38,593 bases of DNA from CAYONQ01 sp964405375 (GCA_964405375.1 CAYONQ010000018.1:1-38593), one strand, 5' to 3'; numbered from the stretch's first letter, positions 7,765-15,821 are shown. The notes: a model not told the origin generated them from the letters alone. Numbers and translations: made by a program.

Positions 7765-8160
7765 ATGGAGATTGTGGCACACGGGATAGACCTTGTTGAT
7801 TTTCCTCGGATAGAAGAGATGGTGAAGCGGCACGGTGAGCGTTTTGTCAACAGGATTTTTACCGCCGCCGAGCAGGCGTATTCGCGGGCGAGTAAGAACG
7901 GGACAGAGAAATTAGCCGGCCGATTTGCGGCGAAAGAGGCGATTCTTAAACTGATGGGGACGGGCTGGCGGGGCAAAATCGCCTGGACGGATATCGAGAT
8001 AGTGAACACGCCGACAGGTCAGCCGGAGGTAAAACTTTCCGGCGAGGTTGAAAAGATAGCAGCGAAATTAGGGATTAAACATATAAGCGTAAGCATTACG
8101 CATACGGGGAATTTTGCGATTGCATCGGCGGTTGCGGTGGCGGAAAAGAGACGACATTAA
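7765..8160 (+). CDS. acpS: Holo-[acyl-carrier-protein] synthase
   Basis: A 131-residue 4'-phosphopantetheinyl transferase of the AcpS type. It moves phosphopantetheine from CoA to a serine of apo-ACP to prime fatty acid synthesis. The two magnesium-binding signatures are present: GIDLVDFPRI with Asp9, and FAAKEAILK with Glu58. The terminal ISVSITHTGNFAIASAVA strand is also typical. The ATG start lies 59 bp after the isomerase gene, so cotranscription is possible. The length is normal for the family. Confidence 0.95.
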   Translation: MEIVAHGIDLVDFPRIEEMVKRHGERFVNRIFTAAEQAYSRASKNGTEKLAGRFAAKEAILKLMGTGWRGKIAWTDIEIVNTPTGQPEVKLSGEVEKIAAKLGIKHISVSITHTGNFAIASAVAVAEKRRH

Positions 8161-8231
8161 GTTAGGTATAAGACAGCGTGTAGAAACTTAGAGTCTATAA
8201 CAAAACCTAAAATGACTTTAATAAAGGCGTC

Positions 8232-8336
8232 TGGATTCCCGCTGCCTGACCGGAGTCGAGGGCCCTCGCTTACGGCCTCTGCCTAAGGCGTGCGTGGGCA
8301 GGCATACGAGGGCAGGCAAGTTTCGCGGGAATGACA
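8232..8336. repeat. Dispersed inverted repeat of the ATTCCCGC type
   Basis: ATTCCCGC at 8235-8242 pairs with GCGGGAAT at 8325-8332, enclosing about 80 GC-rich nt with internal direct repeats of GGCAGGC. The GGATTCCCGC…GCGGGAATGACA frame is a familiar dispersed intergenic repeat form. It lies between acpS and the toxin-antitoxin pair. No gene is visible here. Confidence 0.55.
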
Positions 8337-8394
8337 GAATGCGACGGGCGGTTTTGCTACAAGCTCTAAAAATTCACTGATTAGAGCCAGATGT

Positions 8395-8622
8395 TCAGGA
8401 TGAAACTTTTTCTATGCGTTCAGCTACCCATACTTTGATGATAGATTGTCGAGGCACACCCAGACGCTTTGCCTCTTTATCCAATAATCGGACCAGCCAC
8501 AGGGGGAAATCTACATTTACTCTTTTCTGTTCTTGGCCGGGCCTTCTGGCTTTTGACATATCCAAGTATTTAGAAATATCCCTGCCATCGTTAAATTTTT
8601 TGTCAAATTCTTTAGCTTTCAT
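8395..8622 (-). CDS. brnA: BrnA-type antitoxin (CopG/RHH-like)
   Basis: A small basic protein of 75 residues. Its C-terminal half, KRVNVDFPLWLVRLLDKEAK followed by LGVPRQSIIKVWVAERI, has the beta-helix-helix pattern of CopG/ribbon-helix-helix antitoxins that pair with BrnT. The ATG at 8622 is preceded by GAGGAG, so I prefer it to the TTG three codons upstream. It overlaps the end of the toxin gene by 11 bp, the usual coupling for this pair. Such antitoxins bind and neutralise BrnT and repress the shared promoter. Confidence 0.85.
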   Translation of the reverse strand: MKAKEFDKKFNDGRDISKYLDMSKARRPGQEQKRVNVDFPLWLVRLLDKEAKRLGVPRQSIIKVWVAERIEKVSS

Positions 8623-8872
8623 AAATATCAATCTCCTCTTTTCTGGAGCGTCGTACCGAAATAATCCTTATCTTTTTACGCCGATAGGTAATGACTGCCG
8701 ACCACTGCTGTCCTGAGATCTTCCCGATTACCAAAAATCTTGATTCATCGCTCGTTTTTGCAGGAATCTCAATTAAATCAGAATCATCCCACAATGCCCG
8801 GGCCTGGCTGAAATCAATCCCGTGTTTTTTCTTATTAGTCTGACTCTTTTTGGGGTCGAATTCAAACTCCAT
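8612..8872 (-). CDS. brnT: BrnT-family ribonuclease toxin
   Basis: An 86-residue protein with the BrnT layout. The N-terminus, MEFEFDPKKSQTNKKKHGI, matches the family's F-x-W/F-D-x-x-K-x-x-x-N-x-x-K-H-G pattern. The C-terminus, KIRIISVRRSRKEEIDIYE, matches the family's RIISxRxxxxxExxxYE. BrnT is a RelE-fold mRNA interferase that stops translation under stress. It lies upstream of brnA with overlapping ends. A near-consensus promoter and a perfect palindrome abut the start codon, with no Shine-Dalgarno sequence, so the message may be leaderless. Confidence 0.92.
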   Translation of the reverse strand: MEFEFDPKKSQTNKKKHGIDFSQARALWDDSDLIEIPAKTSDESRFLVIGKISGQQWSAVITYRRKKIRIISVRRSRKEEIDIYES

Positions 8873-8889
8873 GGTATAATAATTATACC
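8873..8889. promoter_or_regulatory. Palindromic operator at the brnTA promoter
   Basis: GGTATAATAATTATACC is a perfect 17-bp palindrome that touches the brnT start codon and covers the -10. It is a likely binding site for the BrnA antitoxin or the BrnTA complex. Confidence 0.65.
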
Positions 8890-8909
8890 AAAATAATACC
8901 TGTCGTCAA
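8882..8909 (-). promoter_or_regulatory. brnTA promoter
   Basis: On the minus strand TTGACG (8909-8904) and TATAAT (8887-8882) are separated by 16 nt. The start site predicted from this -10 falls 2-4 nt before the brnT ATG at 8872. Confidence 0.7.
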
Positions 8910-8994
8910 AATCTTTTTTATTTTTTTGTATATGTGGTGTTCACTTGCCGGATAGGATTGTCTTGGATTTCAAGCTCTTAAAGCACATAACGAC

Positions 8995-9040
8995 AAGGTG
9001 AGCGGCGGCCGTTTAGGCCGTCCGAGTGAAGCCGCATTTT
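8995..9040. repeat. Nested GC hairpin
   Basis: GCGGC (9002-9006) pairs with GCCGC (9031-9035) around an inner GGCCgtttaGGCC stem (9007-9018). It separates the BrnTA promoter from the GIY-YIG gene. It could be a terminator for the minus-strand gene or a dispersed repeat; there is no T-run on the minus side. Confidence 0.4.
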
Positions 9041-9063
9041 AGAGTATTGACCTACATATAATA

Positions 9064-9516
9064 CTAACGCTTTGGAGAACGCTTCTTATCATTGAACTCT
9101 GGAAGGCCTTTATAACGTTGAACATATTCGGCTAGACATGAGTACTCGAGCTTAGCCACCTCGCCCATAGCTTTGATGTCTTTGGGGGAATTAGATTTGA
9201 CATCGCATTCAATTGCGCATATGCATACGTACAGCTTTTTTGTAAGAGGGCCATATTTTTTATGCTTGTATCGAAAACGGTCTGCTCCACCGTGGCCTTT
9301 CTTTCCGCGAATTGTATTGTCGAACTGTTTCAAACGCCCTTTTAGACCAGCTTGAGAATTTGTCATGCCGATATACTTCACATCGGGTATCCATTTAAAG
9401 TCACGGCCAGATAGATTTTTTGTTGAGATTGCCAGAATGTAAACACCAGGACTCTTTAATCCAGGAAACCGACCTCTCTCGGGCCATTTGACCCATTTTG
9501 AGAAATTCTTTTCCAT
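9064..9516 (-). CDS. GIY-YIG domain protein
   Basis: A 150-residue protein with the GIY-YIG nuclease core: GVYIL (24-28), KYIGMT (47-52), a candidate catalytic Arg61 and a candidate metal-binding Glu124 in KLEYSCLAEY. The spacing between the GIY and YIG strands (about 20 residues) is longer than in UvrC-type domains. The family cuts DNA in repair, restriction or mobile elements. The ATG at 9516 follows GAGGGTGA. It lies in a small accessory cluster with BrnTA, so an accessory or defence-type role is possible. No fused DNA-binding domain is visible. Confidence 0.78.
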   Translation of the reverse strand: MEKNFSKWVKWPERGRFPGLKSPGVYILAISTKNLSGRDFKWIPDVKYIGMTNSQAGLKGRLKQFDNTIRGKKGHGGADRFRYKHKKYGPLTKKLYVCICAIECDVKSNSPKDIKAMGEVAKLEYSCLAEYVQRYKGLPEFNDKKRSPKR

Positions 9517-9614
9517 ATTGTCACCCTCTAACCTTATTTATATGGTTTTCGTATAAGAACCCAAACTTAGGAAATTCTACGATGTTTTTTCAAGATGTTA
9601 TGGTAACGTAGTTG

Positions 9615-9845
9615 TCAGCTTGCCACTTGCAAGGCGTCTTGCGCTTCGCGAGGTAGTTCGACAGGAATGAAGTAGGATTGGGGGTATAGGTAGTCCTCTC
9701 CAGACTCGTCAGTGATTCTCAGGTATCCTTCCTTTGCCGCCTTATCGTCCGGAATGACCATGTAAATCTTACGCTTTTCCAAATCCTCACATTCGTTGTT
9801 CTCTATACAAAGCACAAATGACTGTTGTTTGTTCTTTTTAGCCAT
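9615..9845 (-). CDS. Small acidic protein of unknown function
   Basis: A 76-residue protein with no signal peptide or membrane segment. The sequence has a compact beta-rich pattern: an N-terminal strand SFVLCIENNE, then LEKRKIYMVIPDDKAAKEGY, LRITDESGEDYLYP and FIPVELP. The pattern recalls small stand-alone proteins found widely in bacteria, which may adopt an SH3-like fold, but I cannot name the family. It lies between the GIY-YIG gene and the inverted-repeat element upstream of mnmG. The ATG is preceded by an AT-rich stretch with only a weak ribosome binding site. Confidence 0.65.
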   Translation of the reverse strand: MAKKNKQQSFVLCIENNECEDLEKRKIYMVIPDDKAAKEGYLRITDESGEDYLYPQSYFIPVELPREAQDALQVAS

Positions 9846-9927
9846 AATTTTAATCCAGTAATTCTTTCTATAGTATTAGAGAAACGACATCAATTGTCAA
9901 GCATTGATTAGAAAGGTCAAGAAGCTA

Positions 9928-10031
9928 TCCCGCACCAACTGTCCTGTAGCGGTTCAACTACCCAGGAGTCCCGTTAGGGATGGCCAAGTCCATTGCCTAG
10001 TAACGTTAATATGGATACAATTGGTGCGGGA
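9928..10031. mobile_element. MITE-like 104-bp palindromic element
   Basis: The ends TCCCGCACCAACTG (9928-9941) and CAATTGGTGCGGGA (10018-10031) form 14-bp terminal inverted repeats with one mismatch. Between them lie further hairpins: TCCTGTAG/CTACcCAGGA (9942-9967) and TCCCgttaGGGA (9969-9980). There is no coding capacity. The right end stops 6 bp before the preferred mnmG start codon. It looks like a non-autonomous, hairpin-rich element. I recognise the internal word AGTCCCGTTAGGGATGGC as resembling a common dispersed repeat. Confidence 0.65.
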
Positions 10032-10037
10032 CTAAAT

Positions 10038-11879
10038 ATGTCTGGCAGAACGAAACCAAGCGAGTTTGATTGCGTTGTGATTGGCGGGGGACACGCTGGG
10101 GTTGAGGCGGCTTATGGCTGTGCGAGAATCGGTGCGCAAACAGCCCTTATAACCATAAGCAAAGATATGATAGCTCAGATGAGCTGTAATCCCGCTATCG
10201 GCGGGTTGGCAAAGGGACAGATTGTTCGCGAAGTCGATGCTTTAGGCGGGCTGATGGGATTAGCGATAGATGCGACGGGGATACAGTTTCGTATGCTGAA
10301 CCGCTCAAAGGGACCGGCGGTGCAGTCACCTCGTGCACAGGCAGACAGGGATAAATACGCAGAGTTTATGCAGCAGGCGCTTGAGCAAACGGCCAACCTG
10401 ACCATAATCGAGGCGATAGCGACGGAGATAATTACCGAGGACGGTAAAGTGCGGGCGGTGGCCTGCAAGGACGGCTTTGTGTACCGGGCCGATGCGGTTA
10501 TTGTAACGACGGGGACGTTTCTCGGCGGCAAGCTGTATATCGGAAGTGAGTGCTGGGCCGGCGGCAGGATTGATGAGCCGGCGAGCGTGGAGCTTTCGGA
10601 GAGTTTGAAACGGATGGGACTGAAACTCGGGCGGATGGCGACCGATACGACGCCGAGATTAGATGCAACGACGTGCGATTTAGATAAATTGCAGGTCCAG
10701 CCCGGCGATGAGGAGCCGGTGCCGTTTTCGTTTATGACCGAAAGGATAGAGCGGCGGCAGGTGCCGTGCTGGATTACATACACCAACGAGAAGATACATA
10801 AGCTGCTGAGGGACAATCTGCATCGTGCGCCGCTTTCATCGGGTGAGATAAAGGCAGCGGACCCTCGCTATTGTCCGAGCATTGAAAGTAAGGTCGTTAG
10901 ATTCGCTGATAAAGGGCAGCATCGCATTTTTTTAGAGCCGGAAGAAGAGGATATAAAGACGATTTACTGCAACGGCGTCTTTACCTCTATGCCGAAAGAC
11001 GTTCAGGAACAGATGCTCAGGTTGCTGCCGGGCACGGAGAACGCCCGTATTATCCGGTATGCATACGCGATTGAGTACGATTATTGTCCGCCGATTCAGC
11101 TTAAAAGCAGCTTGGAGACGAAGAGAATGGCGGGGCTGTTTTTAGCGGGACAAATTAACGGGACCAGCGGTTACGAGGAGGCGGCGGGGCAGGGAATTAT
11201 CGCCGGTATAAACGCAGCCAGAAGGATACAGAACAAAGAGCCCGTTGTTCTCGGCAGAGACCAGGCGTATATCGGCGTATTGATAGACGATTTGCTGACA
11301 AAAGAAATTGATGAGCCGTATCGGATGTTCACATCTCGGGCCGAATACCGCTTGAGCTTGAGGGCCGATAACGCAGACCGGCGATTGACGCAAATCGGCA
11401 AAACGGTCGGGCTTGTGGACGAGAAGCGTTGGACAAGATTTCAAAATAAGCTTGAAGACATAAATAAACTCAAGAGTTATCTGGCAAATACACGTTCCGG
11501 CGGTTTGAGTTTGTTAGAGCAGCTTCGCCAGCCGGACAATATTATCGGGCGAACACTGGCAGAAGATGCCTATGTTAGAAAGATGGGTTTTGGCAGAGAT
11601 GTATTGCAGGCGGTTGTTATCGATGCCAAGTACGAGGGTTATTTAGCCAAACAGGAACGTCTGGTGGCCGGCTTCAGGGTGCTGGAGAACAAGAAGGTGC
11701 CGTTAGATTTGGACTACGGTAGTATTGTCCATCTTCGTGCCGAGGCGAAGGAGAAGTTATCGGGCTTCAGGCCCGGGACGCTCGGCCAAGCCAGCCGCAT
11801 AAGCGGCATCACTCCCGCCGATATCACCGTGATTCAGGTTCACCTGAAGAAGCATTTCAAAGTGCCTAAAGTGAGCTAA
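10038..11879 (+). CDS. mnmG: tRNA uridine-5-carboxymethylaminomethyl modification enzyme MnmG
   Basis: A 613-residue FAD enzyme (GidA) that works with the GTPase MnmE to modify U34 of tRNA. The N-terminal Rossmann motif VVIGGGHAGVEAA lies at residues 13-25. The family signature MSCNPAIGGLAKG with Cys50 follows, then NRSKGPAVQSPRAQADR and the C-terminal LFLAGQINGTSGYEEAAGQG segment. The ATG at 10038 fits the family N-terminus, although in-frame TTG (9993) and ATG (10011) codons exist upstream. Those lie inside the 104-bp inverted-repeat element, which has replaced any native ribosome binding site. The gene is convergent with the GH2-like gene. Confidence 0.96.
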   Translation: MSGRTKPSEFDCVVIGGGHAGVEAAYGCARIGAQTALITISKDMIAQMSCNPAIGGLAKGQIVREVDALGGLMGLAIDATGIQFRMLNRSKGPAVQSPRAQADRDKYAEFMQQALEQTANLTIIEAIATEIITEDGKVRAVACKDGFVYRADAVIVTTGTFLGGKLYIGSECWAGGRIDEPASVELSESLKRMGLKLGRMATDTTPRLDATTCDLDKLQVQPGDEEPVPFSFMTERIERRQVPCWITYTNEKIHKLLRDNLHRAPLSSGEIKAADPRYCPSIESKVVRFADKGQHRIFLEPEEEDIKTIYCNGVFTSMPKDVQEQMLRLLPGTENARIIRYAYAIEYDYCPPIQLKSSLETKRMAGLFLAGQINGTSGYEEAAGQGIIAGINAARRIQNKEPVVLGRDQAYIGVLIDDLLTKEIDEPYRMFTSRAEYRLSLRADNADRRLTQIGKTVGLVDEKRWTRFQNKLEDINKLKSYLANTRSGGLSLLEQLRQPDNIIGRTLAEDAYVRKMGFGRDVLQAVVIDAKYEGYLAKQERLVAGFRVLENKKVPLDLDYGSIVHLRAEAKEKLSGFRPGTLGQASRISGITPADITVIQVHLKKHFKVPKVS

Positions 11880-11968
11880 AGTGCCTAAAGTTAGATGGTC
11901 GGACAGGCCTTGTCCTACGCATATTACTTTGCTGAGGCCAGATGCTTCGCTTCGCTCAGCATGACAGC
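11880..11968. repeat. HAERSEA-type repeat and hairpin between convergent genes
   Basis: This contains a duplicated AAAGTGCCTAAAGT at the end of mnmG, then a hairpin GGACAggccTTGTCC (11901-11914). TGCTGAG (11930-11936) and CTCAGCA (11955-11961) enclose GATGCTTCGCTTCG. Read in the minus direction this gives the well-known HAERSEAS translation of a widespread dispersed repeat. It may end transcription from both sides. Confidence 0.6.
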
Positions 11969-14900
11969 TCAACCATCGGCGGTGGTTACGTAATATTCTA
12001 TTACATAATAGCCCTTCGATGGGAAAGCGGGTTTAAAATCAGGCAGGGACGTGACGGTTCTGCCCGCCGGCAATTTAACATTAGAATATAGTTTGCTATC
12101 GACTGTCTCTTTGTTCATATTGCTGACTAATATCTTCACGTCAACCGTCCTGGCGTCACCAAGGTTGATTATCGCAGGAGAAATGATGTCGTCAGGGCCG
12201 TAAACGACATCGGCATCGCTGCTTGCGGCTAAAGTTTTCTGGAAGACGGTTCTGAGGGTGTAAAATGCCAATTTTGCGTGGCAGTGGTAATCGATGATGG
12301 GCTTCATATAAGTAACGCTGTTGCCGCCGCCGCGAAGGGAGCACCATACTATTCCGTCGATGTCGAAGAGCCGTTCTTTCTTTTTGGTCTCGTATCCTGC
12401 GAATGCCTGCCAGGCCTGGCTTATCTGCCATTCGTCGAACGTCAGGCCGCGTCCGATGCTGCCCTTTTCGTACGGTTTCCACTCCCACGCTATTGGGTGT
12501 TGTTTTTTAGGTACGTTATAGCCGGAATATGCGGGCAGGGCCTTTCTTTCGCCCCACCTATCCAATGCCAGTCCCCGTCCGCTGCTGTCAGGGCCTGATT
12601 CGTAGCCCTGCCATTCGTATCCGTGTATGTGGTACCAAGGTTTTCCTTTGACGAGGTTCCAGTTGGGCTGGCCTATTATTCCGCCGCTTTCAAAATCAAA
12701 GAAGGCCTTTTCTTTGCTATCGAGCAGGTCTTTGTTCCGATACGGCTTGCCCGACAGGTCTCTTGCCGTCCTCATCGGCCATTGGCGCAACGTTGACCAG
12801 TCGTTGTAGCCGCTCAGTATGCCGCCGTAAGTGCCCTTAGTAACAATCGGCTCATCTCTGAAATAATTTTTTAGAAGCACAAACAGCCGGCTGGGGTCCG
12901 TAGAGTAAATGGCGGGATAGAACCACTCGAACAGCCCGTCGAGGTGCTCTCTTTCAACGCCTTCATCAAGCACTTCCCACATGATTACACTGGGGTGGTT
13001 GCGCACCTGCTTCATATCCGTAACGTATTCTTCGACCTGTTCCGCGAGGCGCATTCTTGCTGCGTATCGCCATCCTCCCTCTGTCCATTCTTTTCTGTTC
13101 CAGCCGGTTCCTACCCATATATACATAAAGCCGAGCTGGTCGCCGAATTCGGCAAACCGCGGGTCGCTATAGGTGCAGCTGGGCACGTGAATCCTTATGG
13201 CGTTTCCGTTCATCTTCTTTACCATTAGTATCTGTTTTACAACCCATTGGTTGGGGGGGCAGCGATGCCAGGCGGCCATTTCAGTTAAAGGCGGGAGAAA
13301 CTGCATCATCAAGGCGCCGTTGAGCATCTCCGGCTTACCGTTTATCCTGAACGTTCCGCCCTGCTGGCTGATGGTTCTGATGCCTGAGGTGATTACATAA
13401 TCGTCGATTGGTTTTCCGGATTGCTCCAATGTTACCACGATTTTGTAAAGATTCGGATTGTCGCACGACCAGAGTTTGGGATTGGGTACAGAGATTGCTT
13501 GTTTTAAGATTTCTTCATCTCCTGTGCCGATGTTGACGGGGAACTTAGCTGTTGCAGCCGAGGCGGAGCTTTCTTCCGGATACCAGGGATAAAAATCGAC
13601 TATCACAGTACCCTTAAAAGGTTGTATGTCTTTATTTTTAATCTTTATACGTGCCTGCATACGAGCCGGGCCGGAGACATCCTCAGCGTAAACAAAGACG
13701 TCCTCCACATAGGTCTTTGCGGTCAGGTCTAAAGACATCTTCGCTGCGAACCAGCCGTAATACATATCGTTGCTGGTGTGGCCGTCCTTGAGGTAATAAC
13801 CTTCCGGGACGTGATTGACCTTCACGGCTATAAGATTATCGCTGTCTTTTTTAAGGTAATGGCTGACGTCAACCTTGGTGGGCTGACGGTCGAGCCGGGC
13901 TATTTTCTCGCCGTTGATGTAGATTTCGCCGCCGGGGTCGAGTGCATCTATGTTCAGGAAGGCCTTTTTAAAATCGCCTATATGCACGACTTTGCGCATA
14001 TAGATGTCCCTGCCGGCGTTTCTCTCGCTACCGATGACAAGGGGTAATTGCTCCGTTGTCAGCCATTTGCTGTCATTGTAATCGGCCCTGTACCAATTAT
14101 CGATGGCGGGCTTTATACTGAAATCCTCGTCTATGAATGTCCGCACGATATAGGTATCCAATCGCACCCGTCTGTCCCTGACGAAATCGGGGTGATACCC
14201 CACGCCCCATATATCGTCCAGTACCGCTGCTTTTGTTGCTTTTGCGGAGAACAGGTTAATCTGGTTGATGTCGTGCCTGTTTTGAAGGTTTACGTAATCC
14301 GCTTTTAAGCTGCCGTTGACATAGAAATTGTACCGGCCGGCGGTGCGGGTCAGGTCCGCTTCTATCTTGAATTCATACCAGGTGTCGGCGCTGTAAGGGT
14401 CGAGCTCAAACTCTTTTTGTTCCGAGCAGTAAAAGATTCGGCCGTTCTCGTTGAAGCCGACGGTTGCTGCGACGACTTCGTTGTCGGAGAGATAAAAGGA
14501 TTGCCTGGCGTTGGTTTTGGTGGGCCTGGCCTTCCACTGGATGAAGAACCTCCAGTTCTGAGATGGAAACGGCCGGTGAAGTTTCACTTTTTCGCCGGCA
14601 AAAACCAAACTGCCATTTTCTACTTTTACTCCTTCCATATCGTTCCAGGTTGAAAGCTCTTTTATCTGCTCTTCGGCTTCGCCCTTTCTGTATCCAATCC
14701 ATTTCCATTGCTGAAGCGGGATTCTCTTTCTTATTGTGGGCAGGGGCCGGGGCTTTAATTTTTTCAGGGCGGTTTTAACCTCATCGTCAGTAATTACCTG
14801 TTTGTCTAACTGCGGGTCGTCGAAGAAATACCTGGCGTATTCAGCGTAATTGCGCAGGAAATCGACCCTCTGCTCGGTGTTGAAGACGGCGGTATCGCCC

Positions 14901-15070
14901 TTGAAATCTGTCTGGCCATTGGCCTTATTATCATTATCGAAATATCTAAATTCAAACGACCGTGACAACTGCGTGGAAGATTGAGCCGCTGCAGCAGTTT
15001 CAGCAGACCCTAAAGCCAATATCATAATTGCAAATAAAACTACACCGCATCTTTTCACTTTAACATTCAT
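11969..15070 (-). CDS. Secreted glycoside hydrolase family 2-like enzyme
   Basis: A 1033-residue exported protein. Signal peptide at 1-28 (ending AAAAQS). A concanavalin/LamG-like region (about 155-290) is followed by a GH2 jelly-roll sugar-binding domain (about 310-430, with GEIYINGEKIARLDR and LIAVKVNH), an immunoglobulin-like domain (about 445-560) and a TIM barrel from about 575. The barrel has HPSVIMWEVLDEG near residue 698, where the acid/base Glu is expected, and FFDFESGG near 791, a candidate nucleophile. The family includes beta-galactosidases, glucuronidases and mannosidases; the substrate is unknown. The residue before the presumed acid/base is Asp where the clan normally has Asn. 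GGAGC precedes the ATG. Confidence 0.85.
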   Translation of the reverse strand: MNVKVKRCGVVLFAIMILALGSAETAAAAQSSTQLSRSFEFRYFDNDNKANGQTDFKGDTAVFNTEQRVDFLRNYAEYARYFFDDPQLDKQVITDDEVKTALKKLKPRPLPTIRKRIPLQQWKWIGYRKGEAEEQIKELSTWNDMEGVKVENGSLVFAGEKVKLHRPFPSQNWRFFIQWKARPTKTNARQSFYLSDNEVVAATVGFNENGRIFYCSEQKEFELDPYSADTWYEFKIEADLTRTAGRYNFYVNGSLKADYVNLQNRHDINQINLFSAKATKAAVLDDIWGVGYHPDFVRDRRVRLDTYIVRTFIDEDFSIKPAIDNWYRADYNDSKWLTTEQLPLVIGSERNAGRDIYMRKVVHIGDFKKAFLNIDALDPGGEIYINGEKIARLDRQPTKVDVSHYLKKDSDNLIAVKVNHVPEGYYLKDGHTSNDMYYGWFAAKMSLDLTAKTYVEDVFVYAEDVSGPARMQARIKIKNKDIQPFKGTVIVDFYPWYPEESSASAATAKFPVNIGTGDEEILKQAISVPNPKLWSCDNPNLYKIVVTLEQSGKPIDDYVITSGIRTISQQGGTFRINGKPEMLNGALMMQFLPPLTEMAAWHRCPPNQWVVKQILMVKKMNGNAIRIHVPSCTYSDPRFAEFGDQLGFMYIWVGTGWNRKEWTEGGWRYAARMRLAEQVEEYVTDMKQVRNHPSVIMWEVLDEGVEREHLDGLFEWFYPAIYSTDPSRLFVLLKNYFRDEPIVTKGTYGGILSGYNDWSTLRQWPMRTARDLSGKPYRNKDLLDSKEKAFFDFESGGIIGQPNWNLVKGKPWYHIHGYEWQGYESGPDSSGRGLALDRWGERKALPAYSGYNVPKKQHPIAWEWKPYEKGSIGRGLTFDEWQISQAWQAFAGYETKKKERLFDIDGIVWCSLRGGGNSVTYMKPIIDYHCHAKLAFYTLRTVFQKTLAASSDADVVYGPDDIISPAIINLGDARTVDVKILVSNMNKETVDSKLYSNVKLPAGRTVTSLPDFKPAFPSKGYYVIEYYVTTADG

Positions 15071-15256
15071 TTTGACAGCTCCTATATTCGGTTCATTTTT
15101 TGTTTGGCAGGTATTTTCTCTTTACCGACGCATTCAATACAAATGCTCATTTATGCTCTTTCGGCGCCACTAAGTCAAGACGGCAGTTGACAAAAAAGAG
15201 GAATTTTCGTAAATATGCTGGTTTGGTAATTGGAAAATCGTTTTCGAGGAGCCAGT
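15071..15256. other. Divergent promoter region of the GH2-like and cupin genes
   Basis: Between the divergent starts, TTGACA (15187-15192) followed after 17 nt by TAAATA could drive the cupin gene; the -10 match is weak. No clear promoter was seen for the minus strand. No repeat or RNA structure stands out. Confidence 0.35.
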
Positions 15257-15625
15257 ATGAGCCAGTCAGAAAAGGTTATCGTTATAGAACTGAATGAGAG
15301 GAGCGAATATCAACGGCTTTTAGCCGGCGAGCCGCAGAGTTGTGGGATGCGTTCCGGCAGGGTGTATCTGCAGGGCGGGGACAGTTGCGGTGAGCATAGC
15401 ACGGAGGGCCGCGAAGAGCTGCTTGTCTTTCTCAGGGGTGAGGGCGAGCTGCTAATCGGCGAAAAGGAGCGTTTCGAGGTGGGCGAGGGCAGGGTGGCCT
15501 ATATACCGCCGAATACGGTTCATAACGTTAAAAATACCGGCAGCAAACCACTTATTTACGTTTATTGTGTTGCTTCTGTGAGCAGTCAAGAGGGTAAAAA
15601 GGGTGATAAGCCAGCAGGCCAGTAG
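15257..15625 (+). CDS. Small cupin-domain protein
   Basis: A 122-residue single-domain cupin. Cupin motif 1 is present in the form GEHSTEGREELLVFLRGEGEL and motif 2 in IPPNTVHNVKNTG. The first motif has one clear histidine rather than the usual HxH, while the Glu and the second-motif His are kept, so metal binding is possible but not certain. The ATG at 15257 follows GAGGA, and I prefer it to the in-frame TTG at 15230. Cupins serve as small isomerases, dioxygenases or sugar-binding proteins. The neighbouring GH2-like gene could hint at carbohydrate work, but the two are divergent. Confidence 0.82.
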   Translation: MSQSEKVIVIELNERSEYQRLLAGEPQSCGMRSGRVYLQGGDSCGEHSTEGREELLVFLRGEGELLIGEKERFEVGEGRVAYIPPNTVHNVKNTGSKPLIYVYCVASVSSQEGKKGDKPAGQ

Positions 15626-15793
15626 CGATAAAAATGGAATACGAGCTTTGAGCGGGAGGGTGTTTTTTTTTAGTCGGCTGCTGCTGTCGATGAGTTTTTC
15701 GAGGTCAACATCGGCCCTGATGGGCTAAAAATGGGGAAATTAGCAGGCGAAACAGAAATTTTGAAAAAAATTGAAAATTTTTGAAAAAAGTGT
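15626..15793. other. Non-coding stretch after the cupin gene
   Basis: No supported gene. It holds T- and A-rich tracts, including TGAAAAAAATTGAAAATT near 15762, which recurs in nearly the same form near 16202 upstream of the sigma factor gene. No clear terminator for the cupin gene was seen. Confidence 0.4.
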
Positions 15794-15821
15794 TTGCAAA
15801 GATTACCTTCGGGTGTATAAT
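15794..15821 (+). promoter_or_regulatory. Promoter of the candidate small RNA
   Basis: TTGCAA (15794-15799) and TATAAT (15816-15821) are 16 nt apart, and TG precedes the -10 to give an extended TGTATAAT. A start near 15828 is expected. No open frame follows before the terminator at 15929. Confidence 0.65.

Noticed and set aside
8993..9045. Integron attC-like site at the hairpin AACGACAAGGTGAGCGGC…GCCGC
   Set aside because: It has paired arms and an AAC near the left end but no matching GTTRRRY core on the right, and no integrase gene is present. I keep it only as a hairpin.
9942..9985. tRNA-like segment (GCGGTTCAACTACC resembles a T-arm)
   Set aside because: No acceptor stem, anticodon arm or CCA partner fits; the hairpins are explained by the inverted-repeat element.
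10175..10816. Antisense frame over mnmG
   Set aside because: A shadow frame over conserved FAD-binding codons of mnmG, with no support of its own.
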